Notes: generated from the letters alone by a model not told the origin. Positions 26,605-35,995 are shown, counted from the stretch's first letter. The stretch is DNA of 64,000 nt from Roseiarcus sp963794655 (GCA_963794655.1 CAWCEV010000006.1:1302001-1366000); one strand, 5' to 3'. Numbers and translations are program-made.

Positions 26605-27699
26605 ATGATAAAAGTACTTGGATTGGCCTTATATGGTGTTCAGGCCGCCAGTACTCGCCACAGAATGTCCCAGTATGTTCCTAATTTAAAGGAGAAAGGA
26701 ATTGACCTACAGGTTGTGCCCTTGCTGGGAGACGAATATATAAATACCACTTTTGGTGGCAAAAGATACAGCGCTAAAGCACTGATCCGCGACTATATAG
26801 TTCGATTGACGTGGCTTGCCAAACAAGCAAGGTACGACTTAGCGATCATTCAGGGCGAGTTGTTTCCATTTTTGCCAGGCGTGATAGAGTCGTGGCTGGT
26901 GCGCGTACCGTATATTTACGATTTCGACGATGCATTTTTTTTGAAATATCGGCAGGAGCGGTTCCGCCGGTTGTTTTTTCTTAAAGGCAAATTCGCGCCG
27001 GTTCTTTCGCACGCGGCAGCGGTTCTCGCGGGCAACCACTATCTCGCCGATTATGCGGAACAATTGAACCCCGCAACGACTTTTCTGCCCACGGTGGTCG
27101 ATACGAATCGCTATGCGCATCTGCCTGGCGAGCGGCGCGACCTATTCACCGTTGGGTGGATTGGATCGCCTTCGACATCAGTTTACCTGCGCGTGTTGGC
27201 GTCGCCTCTGGCGCAGTTCGGTCGCGAAGGGCCGGTTCGCTTCATTGTTGTCGGAGGGCGTTGCGAAGCGATCGAGGGGGTCGAGGTTGTGAACCTGCGG
27301 TGGGAAGAAGCCACTGAAGTGCGCCTCATCAATACGTTCGATGTTGGCGTCATGCCCTTGATCGACGACGAATGGGCGCGTGGCAAATGCGCACTGAAAT
27401 TGATACAATATATGGCTTGCGGCGTTCCAGTGATTGCATCGCCGGTCGGGGCAAATCTCGACGTTATCAACGATTCATGCGGCCTGTTGGCCAGCAATTC
27501 CGACGCTTGGGTCGGAGCACTGCGCCGATTAAGGGACGACAGAGCGCTTCGGCGCGACATGGGCGTTGCCGGGCGCCAACGCATCGAGCAATATTATTCA
27601 CTTGGTACAGCTTTGCCTGTTATGACCGACGTCATTAAAGCCGTGGCAGCGATGAGACAAAGTCGGCTCGTTCTAGCGCGCCACACACCCAGACGTTAA
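26605..27699 (+). CDS. Glycosyltransferase family 4-like protein
   Basis: 364 aa from ATG 26605 (a GTG at 26596 is also in frame). It is a GT-B fold protein: the N-terminal domain has STRHRMSQYVPNLKEKGIDL, and the C-terminal domain has VGWIGSPSTSVYL, DVGVMPLIDDEWARGKCALK and the conserved LIQYMACGVPVIASPVGAN. This form (KCALKLIQYMACGVPV) is common in GT4 enzymes of EPS loci. The first third is clearly AT-richer than neighbouring genes, a sign of transfer. The sugar donor and acceptor are unknown. Confidence 0.82.
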   Translation: MIKVLGLALYGVQAASTRHRMSQYVPNLKEKGIDLQVVPLLGDEYINTTFGGKRYSAKALIRDYIVRLTWLAKQARYDLAIIQGELFPFLPGVIESWLVRVPYIYDFDDAFFLKYRQERFRRLFFLKGKFAPVLSHAAAVLAGNHYLADYAEQLNPATTFLPTVVDTNRYAHLPGERRDLFTVGWIGSPSTSVYLRVLASPLAQFGREGPVRFIVVGGRCEAIEGVEVVNLRWEEATEVRLINTFDVGVMPLIDDEWARGKCALKLIQYMACGVPVIASPVGANLDVINDSCGLLASNSDAWVGALRRLRDDRALRRDMGVAGRQRIEQYYSLGTALPVMTDVIKAVAAMRQSRLVLARHTPRR

Positions 27700-27886
27700 T
27701 ATAATCAACATAAGCCTGTGAAGATTAAGCGGCGGCCAAATAAGACTATAGCATATCGATCCGTGCCGACCACACCCAACCCGCGGAAAGGCTGTAAATG
27801 TAGGGAGTTGTCACGAGTTGGATCGCCTTTAGTTACGGTAGTAACGTGTAGTGCGACTGTCTGGTATAGCCTGAGAATATATCGCA

Positions 27887-28398
27887 TTGAAAATTATCCT
27901 CTTCGCCCATTCTGACTGTTATCTTATAATTTTCGTCGTTCGCTTGCTGCGGCTTTAAAGGACGCAGGACACGAGGTGCTGCTAGTCTTTCGCTCCGGTC
28001 CCTATGGCGATAAGCTTCGGGCTCTGGGTTCCGCTGGACGCCCGCGCCTATGCGGCGCGAAACCCTCGATCCATTTCGAGAACTCGCTTTGCTATTTTGG
28101 CTGTGGCGGCTCCTGCGGGCGGAGAAGCTTCAACTGGTGCAAGGCTTTACGATCAAAAGTGCGGTTTACTGGGGGCTTGCTGCGCGTTTGGCGGGCTCTG
28201 CAGGCGTCAACTCTGTCACCGGCATGGGCTATGTGTTCATCAGCGATACCTCGAAAGCCAAGCTATTGCGGCCAGTGGTCCGCGCTTTGACCCTTCTCTG
28301 CTCATCTCGAGACCATCACCGGGCTGCACGATTTGGGTCGATCGGCAATCTACTGCGCCTGTCGCGGATTGCGCCCGGATCCGGGGGCGCAAATTCGG
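27887..28398 (+). pseudogene. Frameshifted glycosyltransferase family 4 gene (PglA/WbnK-like)
   Basis: Pieces in shifting frames match the intact glycosyltransferase at 60003. LKIILFAHSD comes from 27887, then AGHEVLLVFRSGPYGDKLRA in a second frame. From 28050 the third frame gives MRRETLDPFRELALLFWLWR and MGYVFISDTSKAKLLRP. The match ends near the PGSG motif at about 28385, where the next gene begins. At least two frameshifts and the loss of the whole C-terminal domain make it non-functional. Confidence 0.75.
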
Positions 28399-29538
28399 AT
28401 GCCGGCCCTGCACTGCGGCGTGGATGCGCAGGCGGCGATCGACGCGGGACTTTTGGTGGGCTTCTATCGCCTCTGCGACAACTTGGCGATAGACGAAGCA
28501 GTCCGAGCCGCAAGCACGGGATTTGAAATCTCGAGGTTATTGGCGGCGTATCCTTGCGAGACCGCCGTACTTCGCGACGGCATCAATAACGAGATATGGC
28601 TGAACATGGCAGATTCAACCGTCGCGCCCGGGCGCGTCTATCGCAGCATTTTCCTTGACAAAGATTGGGCGCACCAAAAATATTTCGGGTGGAGCATTGC
28701 CGAAGAGCGTGCCGGCTTGCGCCTTCTACGCAAAAACAGTTCGGCTTTGGCCAGAAGCTTGATGCTTCTTAACAAAGTAGGCGAGGACCGGCTCGCGGAA
28801 GCAGTAACGCGAGGCTTTGGGTTCGCCCCAATCGCGGATATGGTCATCCATGATTTCGACGGCGTTCTGCCGGAAACGCCTGTGATCGCGGGGCACCGTT
28901 TTTACCGTGCGGAGCAGCGGGAAAGACTGCTCAATATCGCGACCTACGTCATCGACTTGGAGCAGGATGAGGAAGTGCTTTGGAAGAATTTCGGACAAAA
29001 GAGTAGAAATGCAGTTCGCAAAGCTGAAAAAGACGGAGTATGTTTCGTATACCGCGAGGAGTCACGAGCTATAATTGACAGTTTTCACAAGTTATACGCG
29101 CCTGTTGCTCAGCAAAAGAAGTTGAATATTCCTAGTATTGAAAAACTACAAATGATGTATGATGGTGGAAATTTGATTTGTGTTTCTGCTCAACAAAGTG
29201 GTGGGCAAGTATTGGCTGTAAATATTATGTATGTGTCTGGTCAGTGCGGTTACTTTTTGCACGGCGCGAACCACCCCGCGATAACAACTGGGGTTGGGCA
29301 GTTCATCCAATGGAACAGTATCCTTCTTCTGAAGAAGCTTGGATATGGTTGGTACGACTTAGGCGGCGTGCAAGATAAAGCCAATGCGGACGGAATACAT
29401 GAATTCAAAAAATCTTTGGGAGGCAAGTTTCATAAACTCGGAGAGGAATTTAGATCTGAGTCACTTGGGTTTGGGCTTGTACGGACCTACTTGTTGCCCC
29501 TGCGCGAGAAAATAGGACTTCGTGGGAGGGGTGCGTGA
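28399..29538 (+). CDS. FemAB/GNAT-like acyl or aminoacyl transferase
   Basis: 379 aa if started at ATG 28399; the frame is open from 28333 but that part overlaps a glycosyltransferase remnant. The C-terminal half (residues about 190-360) has the FemAB/GNAT pattern: YVIDLEQDEEVLWKNFGQKS followed by RNAVRKAEKDGV, then LAVNIMYVSGQCGYFLHGAN, and WYDLGGVQDKANADGIHEFK near the end (the typical DxxG...g...FK motif of FemA-like proteins). These enzymes add amino acids or acyl groups to peptidoglycan or polysaccharide. The join to upstream debris and lack of a good ribosome site leave open that the real 5' end was lost. Confidence 0.7.
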   Translation: MPALHCGVDAQAAIDAGLLVGFYRLCDNLAIDEAVRAASTGFEISRLLAAYPCETAVLRDGINNEIWLNMADSTVAPGRVYRSIFLDKDWAHQKYFGWSIAEERAGLRLLRKNSSALARSLMLLNKVGEDRLAEAVTRGFGFAPIADMVIHDFDGVLPETPVIAGHRFYRAEQRERLLNIATYVIDLEQDEEVLWKNFGQKSRNAVRKAEKDGVCFVYREESRAIIDSFHKLYAPVAQQKKLNIPSIEKLQMMYDGGNLICVSAQQSGGQVLAVNIMYVSGQCGYFLHGANHPAITTGVGQFIQWNSILLLKKLGYGWYDLGGVQDKANADGIHEFKKSLGGKFHKLGEEFRSESLGFGLVRTYLLPLREKIGLRGRGA

Positions 29539-29670
29539 GTTGCCGGCAACCGCCTGGGGCTGTTGCTCGAGGCGGCCCGTGAGGCTATTTTTCCAGTGAA
29601 TTGAGGTGGGTGATTTGACGAGCCAGAATTCAGATGTGGAGTCTAATCTCGCGGAAGAAGACGAATCCTA

Positions 29671-30684
29671 GTGCGGCGGGTGTTTATTACCGGAACCGGT
29701 GGGTTTATTGGCTACCACCTCGCGCGACAACTCCTTGACGAAGGATTTCGCGTCAGCGGCTATGACGGCATGACCGACTACTACGACGTCACTCTTAAGC
29801 GCCGGCGTCACCAATTGTTGCGAGACCACGGAGCGCACTCGTTGACCGAGGCAATGCTCGAAGATGACGCCAAGTTTTGGTCGACGATAGAAGAATTTTC
29901 TCCCGAAGCGATCGTTCATCTCGCCGCTCAGGCGGGCGTCCGTTTCAGCCTCGAGAATCCGCGCTGCTACATTGACAGCAATCTGATCGGGACCTTTAAC
30001 GTTATGGAGGCCGCGCGAAAGCTCAAAGTCAATCATTTGCTGATTGCCTCAACATCGTCGGTTTACGGTGCCAACGAGGATATGCCGTTCAAGGAGACGG
30101 AGAAGGCCGACGCCCAACTAACAATCTACGCCGCCACGAAAAAAGCAAATGAGTCGATGGCGCACGCCTACGCACATCTTTGGGATCTCCCGACCACGGT
30201 GTTTCGTTTTTTCACCGTCTATGGTCCCTGGGGCCGGCCCGACATGGCGCTGTTTAAGTTCGTCGAGGCGATCCTTGAAGGCAGCCCGATCGATATTTAC
30301 AACAATGGGGACATGTATCGCGATTTTACCTACGTCGGCGACCTGGTGAGCGGCATTCGATTGCTTATCGACGCCGCCCCCTCCCGTCCCGCGAGCGCGG
30401 CCGGAATTGACCCTGGCGACTCGCTAAGTCCAGTGGCGCCATTTAGGATCGTCAACATCGGCAACTCGACCAAGGTCAAACTTCTCGATTTCGTCGAGGC
30501 GATTGAAGCGGAGTTGGGTCGGAAGGCGATCCGCAACTACATGCCCATGCAAATGGGCGACGTGCCAGCAACCTGGGCAGATGCCACGCTCCTTCAACGG
30601 CTGACCGGTTATCAACCACAAACCAATATCCGCGAAGGCATCGCGCGATTTGTCGAGTGGTTTAGAGAGTATTATGAAAAGTAA
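29671..30684 (+). CDS. NAD-dependent epimerase, UDP-glucuronate 4-epimerase type
   Basis: 337 aa from GTG 29671, whose G overlaps the stop of a short upstream frame (TAGTG). It is an extended SDR: VFITGTGGFIGYHLARQLLD (NAD motif GxxGxxG), HLAAQAGVRFSLENP, catalytic STSSVYG and YAATKKANE (Y153, K157), then RFFTVYGPWGRPDMALFKF and DIYNNGDMYRDFTYVGD. The AGVRxSLENP and GRPDMALFKF blocks point to UDP-glucuronate 4-epimerases (LpsL/CapI group), making UDP-galacturonate. This supplies an acidic sugar for the EPS. It lies between the FemAB-like gene and a glycosyltransferase, all in one direction. Confidence 0.87.
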   Translation: MRRVFITGTGGFIGYHLARQLLDEGFRVSGYDGMTDYYDVTLKRRRHQLLRDHGAHSLTEAMLEDDAKFWSTIEEFSPEAIVHLAAQAGVRFSLENPRCYIDSNLIGTFNVMEAARKLKVNHLLIASTSSVYGANEDMPFKETEKADAQLTIYAATKKANESMAHAYAHLWDLPTTVFRFFTVYGPWGRPDMALFKFVEAILEGSPIDIYNNGDMYRDFTYVGDLVSGIRLLIDAAPSRPASAAGIDPGDSLSPVAPFRIVNIGNSTKVKLLDFVEAIEAELGRKAIRNYMPMQMGDVPATWADATLLQRLTGYQPQTNIREGIARFVEWFREYYEK

Positions 30685-30849
30685 CGCTCAGAGTGACACT
30701 CGGGTTTGGATTGCATCGCTTAAGATTCTGCAAAGCTTTTCTCCGATACGGACCTCTCAAAAACGAGGTCAGGCGCGGCGCCTCAGCGCGCGGGGCCCGT
30801 TCGACAATTGGTTTGGTGGTCAATTCCAGCTTTCATTGGCCATGAAGCG

Positions 30850-32100
30850 ATGACAACGCTCGATAAGCCGACGGTTCTCTATATCACCTACGACGGGCTT
30901 TTGGAGCCTCTCGGCCAGAGCCAGGTTCTTGCCTATATGGAGAAGCTCGCCCACGAATGGCCAGTACATATCGTTTCGTTCGAAAAGAATAAGGATCGTC
31001 GGGACAAGGCGCAGATGGAGACGATGGGCGCGCGGCTGTCCGCGTCAGGTATCAGCTGGACGCCGCTGACCTACCACAAATCTCCTTCGATCCCGGCTAC
31101 GGCCTATGACATCGCGCAGGGCGCGCTTGTCGTATTTTGGTTGGCCGTGCGCCGCAAGGCGGCGATCGTTCACGTGCGAAGCTATGTTCCGGGGCTTATC
31201 GCGCTTCCGACGAAGCGAATAATAGGCACGAAACTCCTCTTCGATATGCGCGGCTTTTGGGCCGACGAGCGCGTCGATGGGGGGCTGTGGCCAAACGGCG
31301 GAGGCCTCTATCGCTTGGCCAAAAATCTCGAGCGGCTTCTCCTCGAAAGCGCCGATCACGTCGTGACGCTGACTCAAGCCTCCGTCCCGGAGTTGAGGCG
31401 CTACCCCTGTCTCAAAGGCCGTACGGCATCGCTTTCGGTGATTCCAACTGGCGCCGATCTCTCCCGTTTTCGCCCGCAATTGACCATGAGCCCGAGGCAA
31501 TTTACGCTCGGCTATGTCGGATCGGTCGGCACGTGGTACCTTCTCGACGAAATCCTCACCTTCTATCTGAGGCTATCAGACGCTCGGCCCGAGGCGCGCC
31601 TTCTCTTCGTCAATCGTAACGAACATGCTCTCATTCGCGAGTCTTTGGTGGGGCGTGGAATATCGTCCGAGCGATTTGAGATCGTCTCGGCGGAACACGG
31701 GGACGTCCCTCGCCAGATCGCACGGATGCACGCCGCAGTTGCGATTTACAAGCCCTCCTATTCAAGAGTCGCGTGCGCGCCGACCAAACTTGCCGAGTAT
31801 CTGGGGTGCGGAGTTCCGTGCGTAGGCAATGTCGGGGTCGGAGATATGGAAGAGATCTTGGAGGGAAAGCGCGTCGGCGTGGCCTTGCGTGATTTTTCTC
31901 ACGCCGATCATAAGAACGCCGTTGATCGTTTGCTCGCGCTCTGCGACGAACCAGAGCTGAGAAGCCGTTGCATAGCGACGGCACGCAAGCTCTTCTCGCT
32001 TGAAGCCGGCGTGGAAGCCTATCGCAAAATCTACCTTGAGTTTTGTGGGATAGCAGTTCCGAATCAAACGGGCATGGGTTGTGTACATGAAGAGTATTGA
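30850..32100 (+). CDS. Glycosyltransferase family 4-like protein
   Basis: 416 aa from ATG 30850, which begins MTTLDKPTVLYITYDGLLEP as in GT4 relatives; an upstream in-frame GTG at 30808 is less likely. The GT-B N-terminal domain has LGQSQVLAYMEKLA and FDMRGFWADERVDGGLWP. The C-terminal domain has VIPTGADLSRFRP, LGYVGSVGTWYLLDE, and the nucleotide-sugar site YSRVACAPTKLAEYLGCGVP. The function is transfer of an unknown sugar to a lipid-linked EPS intermediate at the cytoplasmic membrane. GC content is that of the host chromosome, unlike the AT-rich genes just downstream. Confidence 0.85.
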   Translation: MTTLDKPTVLYITYDGLLEPLGQSQVLAYMEKLAHEWPVHIVSFEKNKDRRDKAQMETMGARLSASGISWTPLTYHKSPSIPATAYDIAQGALVVFWLAVRRKAAIVHVRSYVPGLIALPTKRIIGTKLLFDMRGFWADERVDGGLWPNGGGLYRLAKNLERLLLESADHVVTLTQASVPELRRYPCLKGRTASLSVIPTGADLSRFRPQLTMSPRQFTLGYVGSVGTWYLLDEILTFYLRLSDARPEARLLFVNRNEHALIRESLVGRGISSERFEIVSAEHGDVPRQIARMHAAVAIYKPSYSRVACAPTKLAEYLGCGVPCVGNVGVGDMEEILEGKRVGVALRDFSHADHKNAVDRLLALCDEPELRSRCIATARKLFSLEAGVEAYRKIYLEFCGIAVPNQTGMGCVHEEY

Positions 32101-32559
32101 CGCAGCACCCGTAAAACCGGAGCAATATTTATCGCTCACACACTCTAGCGACGATTCCCGCATTCTTTAGGCATGGTGCGCCCAAACTTTCACTGAGAGC
32201 CGCACTCGCTCGTTTCACTTGCCGTTTGCTCGCTCTTCTGGGTAGATGTGCCGCGTCAATACTTTTGGTCGCGCGACGCTCGCGGGGACTCACAGGGCAA
32301 ATCGCGGCAGAAACCATGTCAGCGATGCTCGCGGCGGTGTTCGGCCGCATCGATCATCGATCCGCATTTGCGAAGATGAATCACTTTCGGCAACGACACC
32401 CGCCTTCGCCTACATGACCTGCTCTGGAGACGCCATTCGAAGCCTTGCTTGCTTCGAAAGGATGTTCAAATCCGGTTCCCTTAACTCGTTGCGCTTCGCT
32501 CCGGAACGGGGCTCCGCCAGCCGCGCTAGCACAGAGCACGTTCTTGAACTAACATTCCA
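32101..32559. other. Intergenic, no gene seen
   Basis: About 460 bases after the glycosyltransferase, before an IS1595-type remnant. Short frames exist on both strands without recognisable domains or ribosome sites. Confidence 0.4.
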
Positions 32560-32818
32560 AATGGACCCGTCAGTGGGGCTGTTTAGCAACTTCGAGTGGT
32601 GCATGATGGTGCCGTGCGGTCACCGAGGTCTGTTGGCCGCAGCCGGCGCATTCCCAGGTCGACGGCTTGGTTTACAGTTGCCACGCTTTGCCGCGGCCGG
32701 GGTTCTGGAAGCCTTGCGGCGAACGCGCCGCGAACAAGTATTCGGCGCAGGCCGCTTCATCCGGGAAGCGCTGCTGGAACTCGATCAGGGAGCGGGGAAA
32801 ATCGGTCATCAGCGTCAT
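32560..32818 (-). pseudogene. IS1595/IS1016-type transposase N-terminal remnant
   Basis: On the minus strand from ATG 32818 the frame reads DFPRSLIEFQQRFPDEAACA and EYLFAARSPQGF, then runs into stops. Another frame further on gives WECAGCGQQTSVT and then MHHSKL. This is the zinc-ribbon N-terminus of IS1595-family transposases (DFPRSLxEFxxRF..CxxC..WxCxxCxxQTSVTAGTIMHxSK) with frameshifts. No catalytic domain is left. Confidence 0.65.
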
Positions 32819-32974
32819 CCGAAGCCATCGTGTCATGACAACGAACGCGGCCTACTGGGTGGTCCCGGACGCAGAGGGATAAACCTTTCGGGTTATTATC
32901 CTTTTGGGCGGCTTTACGCAGTTTAGAATCGTCAGCCCGCAGCTGGCGACGCCAGTCCGGAGTCAAAACTCTAA

Positions 32975-33586
32975 ATGCAGTTACGGGTGGTTGAGCAAAT
33001 GAAAGGACAACTGTCTCGCAAATTAACGGATTCGCTTTCGGAGAAATTTAGGGTAAACTACATCAAAAGCGACCTCTTTCGTTATTACGGAAAATGTAAC
33101 CTAACGACTTTTTTAGGGGCGCTCGTGCTCGAGCCCAGATTTTCTTTCTTATTTTGGCTTCGACTGGCGCAGTCCTCCGACCCGCTCGTCGCCCGAGCCG
33201 GGGGCATTGTACACGGTTGGAAGAGCAGAAAGTATGGTGTCGATATTCCAACTGAAGTCGCAATTGGATATGGTCTTTATATTGGTCACTTGATGTGTAT
33301 TGTGCTGAATCCATCAGTAAAGATCGGGGATAATTGTAATCTTTCGCAGGTCACGACGATCGGTAGCAACCATAAACACGCAGCATGTATTGGCAATAAC
33401 GTATACATTGGGCCTCACGTTTGTATTGTCGAAAATGTCAAAATAGGCGATAACTGTATTATTGGAGCTGGAGCCGTGATCGTCAAGGATGTACCACCTA
33501 ACACGACGGTCGTGGGCGGGCCTGCTCGCGTAGTGGGCCCCAATAATCACCAAGAATACATTCAAAATCAATGGCCAGGCGGGTGA
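32975..33586 (+). CDS. Serine acetyltransferase-like hexapeptide acetyltransferase
   Basis: 203 aa from ATG 32975 (ATG 33002 also possible). The N-terminal part carries LEPRFSFLFWLRLAQ, typical of the polysaccharide-linked branch of CysE-like proteins. Residues about 95-185 are left-handed beta-helix hexapeptide repeats (IGYGLYIGHL, VKIGDNCNLSQVTTIG, YIGPHVCIVENVKIGDN) closing with VIVKDVPPNTTVVGGPARVV. They transfer acetyl from acetyl-CoA, here probably to a sugar. It begins a stretch that is AT-richer than the rest of the window (33-38 kb), which suggests these glycosyl genes came from another host. Confidence 0.83.
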   Translation: MQLRVVEQMKGQLSRKLTDSLSEKFRVNYIKSDLFRYYGKCNLTTFLGALVLEPRFSFLFWLRLAQSSDPLVARAGGIVHGWKSRKYGVDIPTEVAIGYGLYIGHLMCIVLNPSVKIGDNCNLSQVTTIGSNHKHAACIGNNVYIGPHVCIVENVKIGDNCIIGAGAVIVKDVPPNTTVVGGPARVVGPNNHQEYIQNQWPGG

Positions 33587-33700
33587 CTGAGCGGCAATTT
33601 TGGCTTTGCTCAATCCCTCCGCCTCACAATTCCAACAATTTCGCAAAGATGAAGCAGCGCGACAATTGCCAGCGATACATATGCAAGAAAGGAGACAAAA

Positions 33701-34636
33701 TTGGAATTCTCGGTTGTTATACCGTTGTTTAACAAAGAGGGACAGATAGAGCGGGCGGTCGGCTCCGTTCTATCACAAAGTTTCCCTAAATTTGAATTGA
33801 TTGTTGTTAATGATGGATCGACGGATGGAAGTGAGTACAAAGTATCGCAATATCGCGATCAGCGGTTGCGTTTGATTAGTCAAAAGAATGCAGGCGAAGC
33901 TGCGGCTCGGAACAAAGGGATATCACTAGCCGCGGCACAGCATATCGCGTTTTTGGACGCCGATGACGCCTGGAAGGAGAGTTTTCTTTCAGAAATTGCC
34001 GCGTTAGTCGAGGCGTCGCCAAATTTACCTCTTTACGGAACCGCCTTCGAGGTGAAAGAGGAGACTGGAGAGACGGGTCGTTATTGGGTATCGGATATTA
34101 AAAATATAATTGGTGATGGACACACACTTGATTACCTTAAATGTCTGGCTTGCGGTATTTACCCTGTAAACTCTAGTTGCGTTTGCGTCCGCTCTGATGC
34201 ATTCGAATCGGTAGGTCAGTTTGATCCGAACCTAAAGATTGGGGCGGACATAGATATGTGGATTAAACTCGCCTCCCTCGGTTCGTTTGGTTACACCGAG
34301 AAAGTTCTTTCTACCTATCATAGAGACGCTGATTGCCGGTCAACTAAACGGAAGGATTTTCATGAGCGTAGATTAGAGTTTCTGGAAAAACAGGCCAGTT
34401 TGTACTTGAGGTGGTCCGGATCAACAATAGATCGGCGAAATCTTGAGCGGTATATCTCGAGGGAAGCCTATAAGGAATTGTGCCGTTTTCACTTGACACC
34501 GTGCGGCGAATGGCGAGAGATGAGACCGTTAGGTTTTTCTCAGATGCTTTGGCAGCATATTACTCTATGGCAAAAGGTGAAGAGTGTATTGAAGTGCAGC
34601 CTGCAGGCCGTTGAAAAAGGACCTTTTACCGCCTGA
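33701..34636 (+). CDS. Glycosyltransferase family 2
   Basis: 311 aa from TTG 33701 with AAGGAG six bases upstream, a strong ribosome site. It is a GT-A fold: FSVVIPLFNKEGQIERAVGS, the UDP-binding VVNDGSTDGS (about residues 36-45), NAGEAAARNKGI, the DXD-type FLDADDAW, and GADIDMWIKLAS as the acceptor-side acidic motif (ED position). It transfers a sugar from a nucleotide donor at the inner membrane. AT-rich codon use. A piece of a close relative (the same IVSQKNAGEAAARN region) lies at about 35996-36060 beside the group II intron remnant. Confidence 0.87.
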   Translation: MEFSVVIPLFNKEGQIERAVGSVLSQSFPKFELIVVNDGSTDGSEYKVSQYRDQRLRLISQKNAGEAAARNKGISLAAAQHIAFLDADDAWKESFLSEIAALVEASPNLPLYGTAFEVKEETGETGRYWVSDIKNIIGDGHTLDYLKCLACGIYPVNSSCVCVRSDAFESVGQFDPNLKIGADIDMWIKLASLGSFGYTEKVLSTYHRDADCRSTKRKDFHERRLEFLEKQASLYLRWSGSTIDRRNLERYISREAYKELCRFHLTPCGEWREMRPLGFSQMLWQHITLWQKVKSVLKCSLQAVEKGPFTA

Positions 34637-34960
34637 GAACTTCCACCCGCGACTTTCTACCAAAAGTTGATGCTCACGTTTTCAATGCCTTAGTTAGCTC
34701 TTTTTAGTAATATTCGAGTTGGCGGTTTTGAAGAAAGAAAGGCGTGGATACGGGAGTTTTTCGAACAACCTGCTCTCACGTTCGCGGTCAATGGCTTTAC
34801 CCACAAAAATGGTATCGTTGATCGGGTTCGTCACCCCATGTCTGAAGCGCGGCGCCGGCCAGCCCGCGCAATCCTCGATTTAGGGGACATGCACCGGGGA
34901 AGGCCGCCATCGCTTTCAGCCAGCGAATATAGGCTCTAGAGCAGGAGCGTGGAAATAAGG
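34637..34960. other. Intergenic, no gene seen
   Basis: About 320 bases downstream of the GT2 gene. No recognisable domain; AT-rich at the start, then GC-rich, suggesting a recombination join near 34780. Confidence 0.35.
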
Positions 34961-35047
34961 ATGAAGAATATTGTTTTTGTTATCGGAATGCTCCGCGCCG
35001 GTGGACCTGAGCGGTGGCAGAGCTGGCGCGTCTCGCATTTCCGCTGA
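34961..35047 (+). pseudogene. 5' fragment of a glycosyltransferase gene duplicated from the intact gene at 36084
   Basis: From ATG 34961 the frame reads MKNIVFVIGMLRAGGPERW and stops at 35047. The leader GGAAATAAGG plus about 40 coding bases closely match 36074-36130, the start of the intact GT4 gene (MKNIVFVIGTLRAGGAER). Both carry the ribosome site, so only the 5' end was copied or left behind. Confidence 0.75.
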
Positions 35048-35220
35048 TTTGCAACAACCCGGCTGGAACCAGCCCAGTCGGAGAAGCGGTGGGGTCATGC
35101 CGGAAGGTTTATGCACTTTGCTTCCGGTGAGATCAACATTTGGTAGGTGACGGGAGCGTAACGGGCGGCGATGCCGAGCAAGGATCGGAAGGCGGCGTGC
35201 CTCGCAGCGAATCAGGAGTG

Positions 35221-35520
35221 AAGATGACAATGCGGACCCGTCGCAACCATACGCCGGCCTTCAAGGCGAAGGTGGCTTTGGCCGCCAAACGGGGCGACAA
35301 AACGCTGGCCGAACTGGCCAAGCAGTCCGATGTCCATGAGAAACAGATCGGACGGCGGAGCCAGTTCCTCGACGGGGCGGCGGCTGTTTTCGGCCCCGAC
35401 AAGGGCCGAGCGTCGACTTGAAGGCGCTTCACGCCAAGATCGGCGAACTGACGCCGGAGAACGAGAGAAGGGGCGCTTACCAGGCGGGTTTGCTGAGCGC
35501 AAGGCGAATGATCGACCGTG
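35221..35520 (+). pseudogene. IS3-family OrfA remnant
   Basis: The frame at 35224 reads MTMRTRRNHTPAFKAKVALA, GDKTLAELAKQSDVHEKQIG and FLDGAAAVFG, an HTH_Tnp_1 OrfA of the ISPsy/IS51-like group. It stops at 35421, with further in-frame stops afterwards. No OrfB follows; the next recognisable sequence is a group II intron end. Confidence 0.65.
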
Positions 35521-35579
35521 ACCACGACTTGCCGGTTTGCCGTTAAGCCACGGTGCTCGGCGTCAGGCGGGGCGCCGTC

Positions 35580-35990
35580 TAGTGAACTTCTCACCGGCCC
35601 TCACCCGCAACGCCCTCAAGGCCCATGCGGCAGACGATCCGGGGGATGGCGGGTCCAACTGAAGAACGACAAGAGCCTGCCGGATCTTCAGCCCTGCCTG
35701 GCCCGATCCTGAGGAGATGGCAGCAATATTGCGGCTATTTCCGGGGCTCGGCGCTCAAGTCGGTTTCGCGGCGCGTGAACCGATCCCTGATCAGGTGGCT
35801 GATGCGCAAACACAAGAAGCTGGCGGGCCACAAACAAGTGGCCGCCGAAACGCTCAAAAGGCTGGCTACGAGCCAGGCACGCGCGTTCGTCCATTGGTCG
35901 ATGGGCTATCTGTCTTAGGATGGATGATGGGAGCCGGATGAGCTGCGAGGTTCACGTCCGGTTCTGAGGGGGCCGACAGAGTGCAAGGCA
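35580..35990 (+). mobile_element. Group II intron 3' remnant: reverse-transcriptase C-terminus plus domain V
   Basis: Frameshifted pieces read FSPALTRNALKA, then RRWQQYCGYFRGSALKSV and RRVNRSLIRWLMRKHKKLAG up to a stop at 35918; this is the thumb/maturase end of group II intron RTs. Thirteen bases on, 35931-35971 is a domain V hairpin: GAGCCGGA pairs with TCCGGTTC and TGAGCT with GGTTCA around a GCGA tetraloop, followed by CTGAGGGGG. The catalytic RNA domain is intact, but domains I-IV and most of the RT are gone. Confidence 0.8.
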
Positions 35991-35995
35991 TCTAA

